Shown: positions 6,527 through 13,224 of the stretch, one piece after another
How positions within the stretch are numbered: the stretch's first letter is position 1
How the letters are laid out: each line of letters opens with the position of its first letter
NCBI GenBank assembly: GCA_002342685.1
Contig: DDQN01000084.1
Coordinates: 1-13,224 of the forward strand
Source: Vibrio sp. UBA2441
GTDB lineage: Bacteria > Pseudomonadota > Gammaproteobacteria > Enterobacterales > Vibrionaceae
Direction of reading: 5' to 3'
DNA length: 13,224 bases
Made by a program: the position numbers and the translations under genes
The notes under the pieces: model-generated
What the model saw: only the letters and a program-made list of their open reading frames with translations
Told to the model about the DNA's origin: nothing
Database searches by the model: none

Positions 6527-6571
6527 GACACAAGTTTTATTATGCTCCTTAACCACAATATAACTTGTGTC
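6527..6571 (+). repeat. 10-bp inverted repeat in the EIIABC 3' untranslated region
   Basis: GACACAAGTT (6527-6536) and AACTTGTGTC (6562-6571) pair perfectly around a 25-nt AT-rich loop. The stem precedes the intrinsic terminator by 3 nt, so the transcript would end in two stacked hairpins. It may stabilise the mRNA 3' end or be part of a 3'-derived small RNA. Confidence 0.55.
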
Positions 6572-6574
6572 GTC

Positions 6575-6606
6575 AATCCCTCCGCCCCCCCGGAGGGATT
6601 TCTTGT
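6575..6606 (+). terminator. Rho-independent terminator after the EIIABC gene
   Basis: AATCCCTCCG (6575-6584) pairs perfectly with CGGAGGGATT (6591-6600) around a six-C loop. The T-rich run TTTCTTGTTT follows directly on the plus strand. It separates the EIIABC transcript from manA, which must then have its own promoter. Confidence 0.88.
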
Positions 6607-6687
6607 TTAAATAAAAATGCGCTAGTAACCTATAGCTAATAGCCTCGACATACAGATTTCACAGCAACATCAAAATGTTTAGTTCAC

Positions 6688-6720
6688 CAAGTTAAAGTTC
6701 TTTAACTTGTTATTTAACAA
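6688..6720. promoter_or_regulatory. Overlapping palindromes upstream of manA, probable operator
   Basis: CAAGTTAAA (6688-6696), GTTC, TTTAACTTG (6701-6709) form a perfect 9-bp dyad. A second perfect dyad, TTGTTA-TT-TAACAA (6707-6720), overlaps it by three bases. The half-sites share a TTAAC/GTTAA core. The pair ends 57 bp before the manA start, in the expected promoter zone, so a dimeric regulator binding here is the simplest reading. The regulator is not identified. Confidence 0.5.
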
Positions 6721-6777
6721 ACAAATTGAAAACGATTCGCGTAAAATAACACTAATTATTTTCTTTAAGGGACCTCC

Positions 6778-7977
6778 ATGAGTCAGGGTAATCACCAATA
6801 TTTTTTTTCAATGAAAAACGTTATACAAGACTATGTATGGGGAAGTAAAACGTCGATAAATCATCTATTTTCAATCGAAAACCCACAAAACAAACCACAA
6901 GCTGAAATTTGGATGGGGGCTCATCCAAATGGCTGCTCCAAAATTATCGAAAATGGTGAACAGCAGAGACTCTCAGACTTTATCAACTTAGACAAATCCG
7001 GCATCCTCACGATTGAAACTGACATTCAATTTGGTGAGCTGCCTTACTTGTTTAAAGTTCTGGCGGCAGAAAATGCACTCTCTATTCAAGTTCACCCTAG
7101 CAAAGAACAAGCTGAACTTGGCTTTCAAAAAGAAGAACAATTAGGCATCGCGCGTGATGCTGCCAATCGAAACTATAAAGATCCAAATCATAAGCCGGAG
7201 TTGGTTTATGCACTAACACCCTATCAAGCAATGAATGGGTTTCGAGAATTCGCCGATATTTTGAGCTTATTTGTTCAGGTTAATGTCAGTAGTATTCAAC
7301 CTCTTGTTTCTGCGTTCGCTGCTGAAAATGATGAACGAGGTTTGGAAAGGTTCTTCCATTCAATACTCTCTCTAGATGAACAATCAAAAGAAGCAGCAGT
7401 AGCAGAGCTAGTCACCTTCGCCAAACAACATAAAGACAATACATTATTTGCCTTAATTTTAGATCTCGCACAGCAGTACCCTGGAGATATTGGTCTGTTT
7501 TGTCCGTTGATGCTCAATGTACTAACACTGCAACCGGGCGAGGCTATGTTCTTAGACGCTTGTACACCTCATGCGTACATTAAAGGAACCGGATTAGAGA
7601 TCATGGCTAACTCGGATAACGTATTACGCTCTGGTTTAACACCCAAACATATAGATGTCGAAGAGCTGGTCAAATGTACCCAATTTAAAGCCAAACCCGC
7701 AGATCAAGTACTGAAACAGCCGTTTAATCAAGATGGTGGTCTTTTTTATCCGGTACCTGTTGATGATTTCAATTTTGCTATTTTTGAAGATATTGAAGCG
7801 CATACACTGCGAACTCAGAGTGCCGAAATTTTATTACCATTAGATACGGAGCTCACGCTCACTCATCAGACTGGTGAAACATTGACAATAGCGAAAGGAG
7901 AATCCGTCTTTATCCCCGCCTATACCGGAAAATATCAAATAACATCAAAAGGTCGTGTAGCACGAGCGTTTAATTAA
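6778..7977 (+). CDS. manA: Mannose-6-phosphate isomerase, type I
   Basis: The cytoplasmic zinc enzyme interconverts mannose-6-phosphate and fructose-6-phosphate, feeding mannose into glycolysis and, in reverse, supplying GDP-mannose synthesis. The 399 aa match the usual length. Visible landmarks: YVWGSK near the N-terminus, the zinc ligands Gln104 and His106 in LSIQVHPSKEQA, Glu141 in HKPELVYAL, His265 in ACTPHAYIKG, and the active-site arginine Arg284 in SDNVLRSGLTPKHID. AAGGGA precedes the ATG at good spacing. It lies downstream of the EIIABC gene but behind a terminator, so it is probably expressed from its own promoter near the palindromes at 6688-6720. Its position beside the PTS permease supports mannose as that permease's substrate. 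Vibrio genomes often have a second manA for polysaccharide synthesis; this copy looks catabolic. Confidence 0.96.
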   Translation: MSQGNHQYFFSMKNVIQDYVWGSKTSINHLFSIENPQNKPQAEIWMGAHPNGCSKIIENGEQQRLSDFINLDKSGILTIETDIQFGELPYLFKVLAAENALSIQVHPSKEQAELGFQKEEQLGIARDAANRNYKDPNHKPELVYALTPYQAMNGFREFADILSLFVQVNVSSIQPLVSAFAAENDERGLERFFHSILSLDEQSKEAAVAELVTFAKQHKDNTLFALILDLAQQYPGDIGLFCPLMLNVLTLQPGEAMFLDACTPHAYIKGTGLEIMANSDNVLRSGLTPKHIDVEELVKCTQFKAKPADQVLKQPFNQDGGLFYPVPVDDFNFAIFEDIEAHTLRTQSAEILLPLDTELTLTHQTGETLTIAKGESVFIPAYTGKYQITSKGRVARAFN

Positions 7978-8026
7978 TGTGATAGATCCATGAACTAGAT
8001 CATATCCTGAGCCATACTTAGGTAAC

Positions 8027-8040
8027 AAAGTTCAAACTTT
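8027..8040. repeat. Short palindrome upstream of the response-regulator gene
   Basis: AAAGTT-CA-AACTTT is a perfect dyad 78 bp before the start of the response-regulator gene, within the 140-bp gap after manA. It could be an operator or part of the two-component promoter. One GTAAC box (8022-8026) adjoins it, but it lacks the 11-bp-spaced partners seen before gtsA. Confidence 0.35.
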
Positions 8041-8117
8041 TCACACCGCCTTTTCATCAAATCGTTGCAGGTGGTTAGAATCGCAATGGGTATTATTTCT
8101 ATCAACTGAGGAAAGAA

Positions 8118-8849
8118 ATGAAAGAACAAGCACATATCTTAGTGGTCGATGATGATAAAGAGATCCGGGAGTTGCTAAGTCAGTATCTTTCTAAGTCTGG
8201 GTATTTAGTCTCTGTCGCTGAAGACGGTGACGCTATGCATGCTCACATCAATAAACAAGGTTATCCCACCTTAATTCTCTTGGATGTTATGCTTCCCGGA
8301 GATGATGGTTTCGTTCTTTGCCAAAAAGTACGCAAACAATCGGATGTTCCTATTATTATGCTCACCGCAGTTTCAGATGATACAGACCAAATCATTGGTC
8401 TGGAAATCGGTGCAGATGATTATATTGCAAAGCCGTTCAATCCAAGACAGTTAATTGCGAGAATTAAGGCGGTATTAAGACGAGCACAATCGAAAGATGC
8501 AGAGCCCAGCTCCGATAAAGTACCAAAAGCAATAAATTTTGGCGTCTGGCACCTGGATACCTTAGCTCACAGTTTATTAAATCAAGAAACCAGCGAACAA
8601 TTTGAACTCACCGGCAGTGACTTTTCATTATTAATGCTTTTCTTATCTCGTCCGAACGAAGTACTGGATAGAGATACCATTTCTTGCGCCACCCGAGGAA
8701 GGGAGGCGCTACCCTTCGAAAGGGGTATCGATGTACAACTCAGCCGACTACGTCAGCGATTAGGTGACATTGGTAAACAGCATCAATATATAAAGACGAT
8801 TAGGGGCAACGGTTATATTTTTACCGCACCAGTTTCTTATGAGAGCTAA
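8118..8849 (+). CDS. OmpR-family response regulator, GltR-like
   Basis: This two-component response regulator has an N-terminal receiver domain (about 5-122) and a C-terminal winged-helix DNA-binding domain (about 137-238). Receiver residues are all present: acidic pair Asp11/Asp12, phospho-acceptor Asp56 in LLDVML, Thr83 in MLTA, and Lys105 in AKPF. The winged helix ends with the hallmark TIRGNGYIF. GAGGAAAG supplies a strong ribosome site. The kinase gene starts 3 bp after its stop, and sugar ABC transporter genes follow. This is the order of gltR-gtrS-gtsABCD in Pseudomonas, where the pair controls glucose uptake, and the receiver resembles GltR as I recall it. It likely activates the downstream transporter through the phased boxes at 10294-10320; repression is also possible. 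Confidence 0.93.
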   Translation: MKEQAHILVVDDDKEIRELLSQYLSKSGYLVSVAEDGDAMHAHINKQGYPTLILLDVMLPGDDGFVLCQKVRKQSDVPIIMLTAVSDDTDQIIGLEIGADDYIAKPFNPRQLIARIKAVLRRAQSKDAEPSSDKVPKAINFGVWHLDTLAHSLLNQETSEQFELTGSDFSLLMLFLSRPNEVLDRDTISCATRGREALPFERGIDVQLSRLRQRLGDIGKQHQYIKTIRGNGYIFTAPVSYES

Positions 8850-8852
8850 GAG

Positions 8853-10292
8853 ATGAAACGGATTTTTTCTCCACAATCACTAGTTGCCAGAACACTATGG
8901 CTGACATTGGTTGCTGTTATTTTAGCCCAAGGAATTGCAACTTCCATCTGGTACTCTCAAACCAAGCAAAAAGAACTCGAAGGTATCAGCACAACGTCGG
9001 CCAGCATGGCCAGTATTTTTGCCTCAACCGTTAATTTTTTTCAGGCACTTCCCGTTGAATACCGCCATATTGTTTTAGACCAAATCAGAAATATGGGAGG
9101 CACTCGTTTTTTCGTTTCTTTTAATAAAGAGCAACTAGATACCGATCCCATTCCAGATAACTATCTAGAAATAGCCTCTCAGACCGCCGTTGAAAACGTA
9201 TTAATCGAAAAATTAACCAATGTGGAAGCCATTAGCGTTGAGTTTTCAAAGCCCGATAAGCTGAGGGTCTTAAAGAACGATATCTATTTGCATGACCTAC
9301 CAAAATCATGGGCCTACTATACGCTAACCTTAGAGCCATTAAATCCGCCGATATTGGTTGTGCAAATTGAGCTAAGCACCCATGAATGGATCTATATTGC
9401 AGCCTTGTTACCCGCACCTTATGTCAGTTTAGACGACAACATTCTCAGCTCCGAACAGATCATATTTCTAATATTTTCCACGCTGATATTAATGGTGCTT
9501 GTGTACTTTTTAATTCGCCAGCAGGTAAGGCCACTTAAAAATCTCGCCACCGCCGCCAATAAAATGAGCATTGATATTGAACAGGCAGAACTGAAAGAAG
9601 AAGGCGCAAATGAATTAGTGATGGCTACGCGGGCATTTAATAGAATGCAAAGTCGTATACGTCATTATGTTCACGATAGAGAAACGCTATTTTCAGCTAT
9701 TTCTCATGATCTTAAAACACCGATTACTCGATTGCGGCTAAGAGCCGAAATGCTAGATGTCGATGAAAAGCGTGATAAATTTAATCAAGATCTTGATGAG
9801 CTTGAAATGATGGTTAAAGGTGCTTTGCAAGCCGTTAAAGATACCGATATTCACGAAAATAATACTCACATCGACATAAAAGCCATGTTGGCTTCCATCG
9901 CCGAATACCACAATCAGGATAATACTCGCGTTCACATCCCGAACCTGCCTATCAAACCCATTATCGGAAAGCCCTTAGCCATAAAACGTGTTCTCACCAA
10001 CCTCATTGATAACGGTGTGAAGTATGGAAATAGAGTCGTGGTATTACCGAAAGAAACCTCTCAGGGGTTAATTCTTACTATCGAAGATAAAGGAACCGGG
10101 ATCCCAGAAGACAAGCTTGAAGCCGTATTTGAACCCTACTTTCGCTTGGCAAAAGACAGTGACGGACATGGTTTAGGCTTAGGAATTTGCCGCAATATCT
10201 TGCATGCACATGGTGGAGATCTCATTCTGAGAAACTTGCCCCATGGAGGTTTATCCGCTGAAGTCCTTATCCCACGGAACTTAGCCGTTTAA
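8853..10292 (+). CDS. Membrane sensor histidine kinase, GtrS-like
   Basis: This 479-aa inner-membrane sensor is the partner of the preceding response regulator. Transmembrane segment 1 is at about 14-32 (LWLTLVAVILAQGI), a periplasmic sensor region of about 165 residues follows, and transmembrane segment 2 is at about 203-221 (IIFLIFSTLILMVLVYFL). Next come a HAMP linker (222-275), an H-box SAISHDLKTPITRLRLRAEM with the phosphorylated His285, an N-box TNLIDNGVKYG (Asn383, Asn387), a G1 box EDKGTGIPE, and a G2 box GHGLGLGICRNI. All catalytic motifs are intact. Position and partners suggest it senses a periplasmic sugar or a sugar-bound binding protein, as proposed for GtrS in Pseudomonas. The ligand is not readable from the sequence. 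The ATG at 8853 follows a modest TAAGAG ribosome site. Confidence 0.94.
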   Translation: MKRIFSPQSLVARTLWLTLVAVILAQGIATSIWYSQTKQKELEGISTTSASMASIFASTVNFFQALPVEYRHIVLDQIRNMGGTRFFVSFNKEQLDTDPIPDNYLEIASQTAVENVLIEKLTNVEAISVEFSKPDKLRVLKNDIYLHDLPKSWAYYTLTLEPLNPPILVVQIELSTHEWIYIAALLPAPYVSLDDNILSSEQIIFLIFSTLILMVLVYFLIRQQVRPLKNLATAANKMSIDIEQAELKEEGANELVMATRAFNRMQSRIRHYVHDRETLFSAISHDLKTPITRLRLRAEMLDVDEKRDKFNQDLDELEMMVKGALQAVKDTDIHENNTHIDIKAMLASIAEYHNQDNTRVHIPNLPIKPIIGKPLAIKRVLTNLIDNGVKYGNRVVVLPKETSQGLILTIEDKGTGIPEDKLEAVFEPYFRLAKDSDGHGLGLGICRNILHAHGGDLILRNLPHGGLSAEVLIPRNLAV

Positions 10293-10293
10293 C

Positions 10294-10320
10294 GTAACGG
10301 GATTGTTACATTCAAGTAAC
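10294..10320. promoter_or_regulatory. Three GTAAC/GTTAC boxes phased at 11 bp, candidate response-regulator operator
   Basis: GTAAC (10294-10298), GTTAC (10305-10309) and GTAAC (10316-10320) are each separated by exactly 6 nt, so all three fall on the same face of the helix and adjacent boxes form inverted repeats. The cluster begins two bases after the kinase stop codon and about 100 bp before gtsA. OmpR-family regulators commonly bind repeats about 10-11 bp apart, so the neighbouring regulator is the natural candidate. Confidence 0.55.
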
Positions 10321-10369
10321 GATTTGTTTCAATCAACTGTTTTTTTTCCCATTAGGATTGTTTGTGAAC

Positions 10370-10384
10370 GGATAGAAACTATCC
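10370..10384. repeat. Perfect dyad in the gtsA leader
   Basis: GGATAG-AAA-CTATCC lies 33 bp before the gtsA start codon, and a second short palindrome, CCAATTGG (10383-10390), abuts it. It could be an operator for a second regulator or a leader hairpin that protects the abundant binding-protein mRNA. Confidence 0.45.
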
Positions 10385-10416
10385 AATTGGCTAAATCCAA
10401 TACACGGACGAATATA

Positions 10417-11664
10417 ATGAATATAAAAAAAACCCTACTAACTGTTTCCCTCCTCTCTGCCACTCAATTTGCTTCAGCTGGTGAAGTTGAAGTACTTCAC
10501 TGGTGGACATCTGGTGGTGAAGCAAAATCTGTTTCTGCTCTTAAAGATATGCTTGAAGACCAAGGTCATACGTGGAAAGACTTCGCAGTAGCAGGTGGTT
10601 CGGGCACCAGTGCAATGACAGTATTAAAAACTCGTGCGGTATCTGGTAACCCACCAGCAGCAGCACAGATTAAAGGTCATGATATTCAAGAGTGGGGTGG
10701 GTTAGGTTTCCTTACAAGCTTGGATGATGTTGCTGAAACCAACAAATGGGACTCTTTAGTTCCTAAGATGGTTACCGACATCATGAAATACGATGGTGAA
10801 TATGTTGGTGTTCCAGTCAACGTGCATCGCGTAAACTGGTTGTGGGCGAACAAAGAAGTATTCGAAAAAGTCGGCGCTAAAGTACCAACGACTATGGATG
10901 AGTTTTTCATGGTTGGTGACAAGCTAAAAGCCGCTGGCATTATCCCGCTAGCACATGGTGGCCAAGCTTGGCAGGACGCGACTGTATTTGAAGCCGTGGC
11001 ATTGGATATATTAGGTTCAGACGACTATAAAAAAGCATTCGTTGATTTAGACATGAACGTCCTCAGCGGTGAAAAGATGGTCGAAGTATTTACCGTATTT
11101 AAAAAAATGCATAACTACATCGATAAAAACTCTCCAGGCCGTGACTGGAACGTAGCGACTTCAATGGTTATCAATGGTGAAGCTGCAATGCAAATCATGG
11201 GTGACTGGGCAAAAGGTGAATTTACCGCAGCAGGTAAAGTACCAGGTAAAGATTACGTTTGTGTTCCGGCTCCAGGAACAGCAGGTCAGTTTACTCATAA
11301 CGTAGACAGCTTTGCCTTCTTCGACCTAAAAGGCGACGAGCAGAAAAAAGCCCAGAAAGCACTGGCAGCAACTATCTTAACTCCTGAGTTCCAGGAAGTA
11401 TTTAACCTGAATAAAGGTTCCATCCCTGTACGTTTAGATGCTGATATGTCTAAGTTCGATGCTTGTGCACTTTCTTCTATGAAAGACTTTAAAGCCACAG
11501 CTAAGAGCGGCGACCTAGTACCAAGTATGGCTCACGGTATGTCGACAACAAGTTACGCTCAAGGTGCTATCTATGACGTAGTCACTAACTTCTTTAATGA
11601 CGCTAATGCGGACCCTAAAGGAGCAGCTGGCAAGCTAGCTAAAGCAGTAAAAGCAGCGATGTAA
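10417..11664 (+). CDS. gtsA: Periplasmic sugar-binding protein of a glucose/mannose-type ABC transporter
   Basis: This is the solute-binding component of a CUT1-family ABC importer, 415 aa from the chosen ATG. The signal peptide is MNIKKTLLTVSLLSATQFASA, with cleavage expected after ASA. The mature protein opens with EVEVLHWWTSGGEAKSV, then AVAGGSGTSAMTVLKTRAV, NPPAAAQIKGHDIQEWG, YDGEYVGVPVNVHRVNWLW and LAHGGQAWQDATVFEAV. These match my recollection of Pseudomonas GtsA nearly block for block. An in-frame TTG at 10303 would add 38 residues in front of the signal peptide and overlap the boxes at 10294-10320, so I reject it. GGA lies 8 nt before the ATG. The gene follows a GltR/GtrS-like pair and precedes two permease genes. 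The substrate is probably glucose, with mannose or related hexoses possible given the manA neighbourhood. Confidence 0.94.
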   Translation: MNIKKTLLTVSLLSATQFASAGEVEVLHWWTSGGEAKSVSALKDMLEDQGHTWKDFAVAGGSGTSAMTVLKTRAVSGNPPAAAQIKGHDIQEWGGLGFLTSLDDVAETNKWDSLVPKMVTDIMKYDGEYVGVPVNVHRVNWLWANKEVFEKVGAKVPTTMDEFFMVGDKLKAAGIIPLAHGGQAWQDATVFEAVALDILGSDDYKKAFVDLDMNVLSGEKMVEVFTVFKKMHNYIDKNSPGRDWNVATSMVINGEAAMQIMGDWAKGEFTAAGKVPGKDYVCVPAPGTAGQFTHNVDSFAFFDLKGDEQKKAQKALAATILTPEFQEVFNLNKGSIPVRLDADMSKFDACALSSMKDFKATAKSGDLVPSMAHGMSTTSYAQGAIYDVVTNFFNDANADPKGAAGKLAKAVKAAM

Positions 11665-11672
11665 TAATCTAC

Positions 11673-11696
11673 TTGAGTAAGTGACCACTTGCTCAA
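11673..11696 (+). repeat. Hairpin just after gtsA
   Basis: TTGAGTAAGT and ACTTGCTCAA pair over 10 bp with one T-G wobble and a 4-nt loop (GACC). It starts 8 nt after the gtsA stop codon and has no T-run, so it is more likely an mRNA-stabilising stem than a terminator. Confidence 0.55.
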
Positions 11697-11702
11697 TAGG
11701 TA

Positions 11703-11724
11703 ATCTCGTTAAGAGAACCGAGAT
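11703..11724 (+). repeat. Alternative stem overlapping the gtsA-gtsB terminator
   Basis: ATCTCG (11703-11708) can pair with CGAGAT (11719-11724). The right arm shares 11721-11724 with the left arm of the terminator hairpin, so the two structures compete at their bases. This could tune read-through, though the shared part is only 4 nt. Confidence 0.35.
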
Positions 11725-11754
11725 GATGCTCACCTCCCCGAGCATCATCTTTTT
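11721..11754 (+). terminator. Intrinsic terminator (attenuator) between gtsA and gtsB
   Basis: AGATGATGCTC (11721-11731) pairs perfectly with GAGCATCATCT (11740-11750) around ACCTCCCC, and the T-run 11750-11754 overlaps the stem base. Because the downstream permease genes belong to the same system, partial termination here would make the binding protein more abundant than the membrane components, a common arrangement in ABC importer operons. Confidence 0.82.
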
Positions 11755-11756
11755 AA

Positions 11757-11783
11757 CCAAGTACCGGATACTCTTCTACTTGG
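11757..11783 (+). repeat. Stem-loop upstream of the gtsB ribosome site
   Basis: CCAAGTA (11757-11763) and TACTTGG (11777-11783) pair perfectly around 13 nt. The stem ends 5 nt before the AAAGGA ribosome site of gtsB. It may be a leader structure or the 5' end of a processed gtsBC transcript. Confidence 0.45.
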
Positions 11784-11800
11784 TACTCAAAGGATAAGTT

Positions 11801-12724
11801 ATGGAGCGTATTTTGACTTCGCCTAAAAAATCACCTGTACCTCAGCGCAGTTTTGCAGATCGGCTACAGAAATGGCTCCCACAAATCGTACTGGCACCAA
11901 GCATGTTGGTTGTCGTTGTATGTATTTATGGTTACATTTTATGGACCGCTATTCTCTCTCTGACCAGCTCACGTTTCCTGCCAAGTTATAATTTTGCTGG
12001 TATCAGCCAGTATGAAAAATTGATGGATAACGACCGATGGATGACATCTATCACCAACCTCGGCATTTTTGGGGTGTTATTCATACTCCTTGCGATCGGT
12101 ATTGGAGTGGCTCTTGCCATATTTCTTGACCAAAATATTCGTCAGGAAGGAGCGATCCGAACGATATATATGTATCCAATGGCACTCTCTTTTATTGTTA
12201 CGGGTACTGCTTGGAAATGGATACTGAATCCGGGTCTCGGTTTAGAGAAACTGATGCATGACTGGGGATTTGAAAGCTTCGAATTCGACTGGTTAGTCAA
12301 CTCTGACATGGTCGTTTATACCCTAGTTATTGCCGCCGTATGGCAGTCATCAGGGTTCGTAATGGCGATGTTCTTAGCTGGACTTCGTGGCATCGATAAT
12401 TCAATTATTAAAGCAGCACAGATAGACGGGGCAAGCTTACCAACTATTTATTTCAGAATCATTTTACCTTGCTTAAGACCGGTATTTTTTAGTGCTGTGA
12501 TCATTACTTCTCATATCGCCATTAAGAGCTTCGACCTTGTAACCGCATTAACCGCTGGTGGTCCGGGCTATTCATCCGACTTACCCGCTCTATTTATGTA
12601 TGCGCACTCCTTTACGCGAGGCCAAATTGGCCTGGGTGCTGCTAGTGCAATGATGATGCTGGGTGGGATATTAGCTATCCTCGTACCTTATCTCTACTCT
12701 GAACTTAGGGAGAAGAAATCGTGA
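11801..12724 (+). CDS. gtsB: ABC sugar transporter permease (GtsB-like)
   Basis: This is an integral inner-membrane permease of a CUT1 carbohydrate importer, 307 aa with about six membrane spans (around 29-52, 88-108, 122-142, 172-192, 226-246 and 281-299). The cytoplasmic EAA loop that contacts the ATPase is at about 204-223, with KAAQIDGASLPTIYFRIILP; this keeps the DGA and the terminal I-LP of the consensus. Blocks LAPSMLVVVV, LMDNDRWMTS, YPMALSFIVTGTAWKWILNP and TAGGPGYSSDLPALFMYAH match Pseudomonas GtsB as I recall it. AAAGGA is 6 nt before the ATG. It lies behind the attenuator that follows gtsA, and its last bases overlap the start of the next permease, so the two are translationally coupled. 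Confidence 0.94.
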   Translation: MERILTSPKKSPVPQRSFADRLQKWLPQIVLAPSMLVVVVCIYGYILWTAILSLTSSRFLPSYNFAGISQYEKLMDNDRWMTSITNLGIFGVLFILLAIGIGVALAIFLDQNIRQEGAIRTIYMYPMALSFIVTGTAWKWILNPGLGLEKLMHDWGFESFEFDWLVNSDMVVYTLVIAAVWQSSGFVMAMFLAGLRGIDNSIIKAAQIDGASLPTIYFRIILPCLRPVFFSAVIITSHIAIKSFDLVTALTAGGPGYSSDLPALFMYAHSFTRGQIGLGAASAMMMLGGILAILVPYLYSELREKKS

Positions 12725-13224
12725 ATAAATTTACATTAGGTAGAGCCTTTATCTATGGCGCTCTATTATTCTTCTGCCTTCTTTATTTAATGCCTTTATT
12801 TGTCATGCTGACAACGTCATTAAAAACACTACCCGATATCAAAGCAGGTAACCTCTTATCACTACCTACTGAATGGGTTTTTGACGCATGGTATAAAGCA
12901 TGGGACTCAGCCTGTACTGGTGTGAAGTGTGATGGTGTTAAAGGCTATTTTTGGAACTCATTCCAAATGGTGATCCCGGCCGTAGCCATTTCAACACTGT
13001 TAGGTGCGTTTAATGGTTACATTATCAGTAAATGGAAATTCAGAGGTTCTGATTTTTTCTTTAGTGCCATGCTATTTGGCTGTTTTATTCCATTTCAGGT
13101 GGTTCTGCTGCCAATGGCAACTACCCTGGGTAAACTTGGTTTAGCTAACACCACCGCTGGGTTAGTTACGGTGCATGTTATCTATGGCCTAGCCTTTACT
13201 ACACTGTTTTTCAGAAACTTCTAT
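12721..13224 (+). CDS. gtsC: ABC sugar transporter permease (GtsC-like), partial at window end
   Basis: This is the second permease of the same importer, open to the last base (168 codons seen, 3' end missing). It starts at GTG 12721, giving a 4-bp GTGA overlap with the stop of gtsB, with TTAGGGAG 8 nt upstream. A first membrane span (about 10-33, FIYGALLFFCLLYLMPLFVML) leads to TTSLKTLPDI, then a periplasmic stretch with two nearby cysteines (ACTGVKCDG), then further spans in YFWNSFQMVIPAVAIS and FIPFQVVLLPMA, the last typical of CUT1 second permeases. The EAA loop lies beyond the window. The ATPase gene (gtsD) would be expected next. The gene was identified by direct translation, since no stop codon is present in the window. 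Confidence 0.93.
   Translation, partial: MNKFTLGRAFIYGALLFFCLLYLMPLFVMLTTSLKTLPDIKAGNLLSLPTEWVFDAWYKAWDSACTGVKCDGVKGYFWNSFQMVIPAVAISTLLGAFNGYIISKWKFRGSDFFFSAMLFGCFIPFQVVLLPMATTLGKLGLANTTAGLVTVHVIYGLAFTTLFFRNFY

Noticed and set aside
6727..6739. TGAAAACGATTCG before manA as a Cra/FruR site
   Set aside because: The half-sites GAA and TTC are separated by five bases, not the four of the Cra palindrome, and the outer bases do not match.
7977..7992. TGTGA-N6-CATGA after manA as a CRP site for the two-component genes
   Set aside because: The right half fits poorly (2 of 5), and the TGTGA overlaps the end of the manA stop region by chance.
10363..10378. TGTGA-N6-AGAAA before gtsA as a CRP site
   Set aside because: Only the left half matches; the right half agrees at two of five bases.
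10303..10416. TTG start extending the binding protein by 38 residues
   Set aside because: It would place non-signal sequence before a perfect signal peptide and overlap the phased GTAAC boxes; the ATG at 10417 is preceded by a plausible ribosome site.

Overview
The window looks like a chromosomal carbohydrate-uptake region from a gammaproteobacterium, most likely a member of the Vibrionaceae. Three things point that way: the moderate, slightly AT-rich composition, the short G-rich heptamer arrays, and the gene order PTS IIB - PTS IIA - AraC regulator - fructose-family PTS IIABC - manA, which from memory resembles the VC1823-VC1827 stretch of Vibrio cholerae. That synteny is recalled, not computed.

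Layout. Positions 1-233 hold two back-to-back heptanucleotide repeat arrays. Positions 234-1349 carry a free-standing fructose-family PTS IIB protein and a two-domain protein: an HPr-like fold that has lost its phosphorylation histidine, followed by a IIA domain. Positions 1356-3398 carry a divergent pair of poorly characterised exported proteins, one beta-rich and probably in the outer membrane, the other with DUF3108-like features. Positions 3404-6517 hold an AraC-family regulator transcribed away from a complete EIIABC permease, separated by a 363-bp control region with at least one strong CRP-type site. A clear intrinsic terminator follows, then manA (6778-7977), preceded by a striking double palindrome.

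The second half is a Gts-type system. An OmpR-family response regulator and a sensor kinase (GltR/GtrS-like) are followed by a glucose/mannose-type ABC transporter: periplasmic binding protein (gtsA), permease (gtsB) and a second permease (gtsC) cut off by the window end. The ATPase (gtsD) is presumably beyond the end. Three GTAAC/GTTAC boxes spaced exactly 11 bp apart sit between the kinase stop codon and gtsA and are a good candidate for the response-regulator operator. A terminator-like hairpin inside the gtsA-gtsB gap probably keeps the binding protein more abundant than the permeases.

Taken together (inference), the region gives the cell two entry routes for a hexose, probably mannose and/or glucose. 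One is the PTS route, delivering the 6-phosphate to ManA and then fructose-6-phosphate. The other is a high-affinity ABC route under two-component control, delivering the free sugar. I do not see a convincing wholly new system. The most unusual elements are the phosphorylation-dead HPr-like/IIA fusion, the phased triple box and the paired heptamer arrays.
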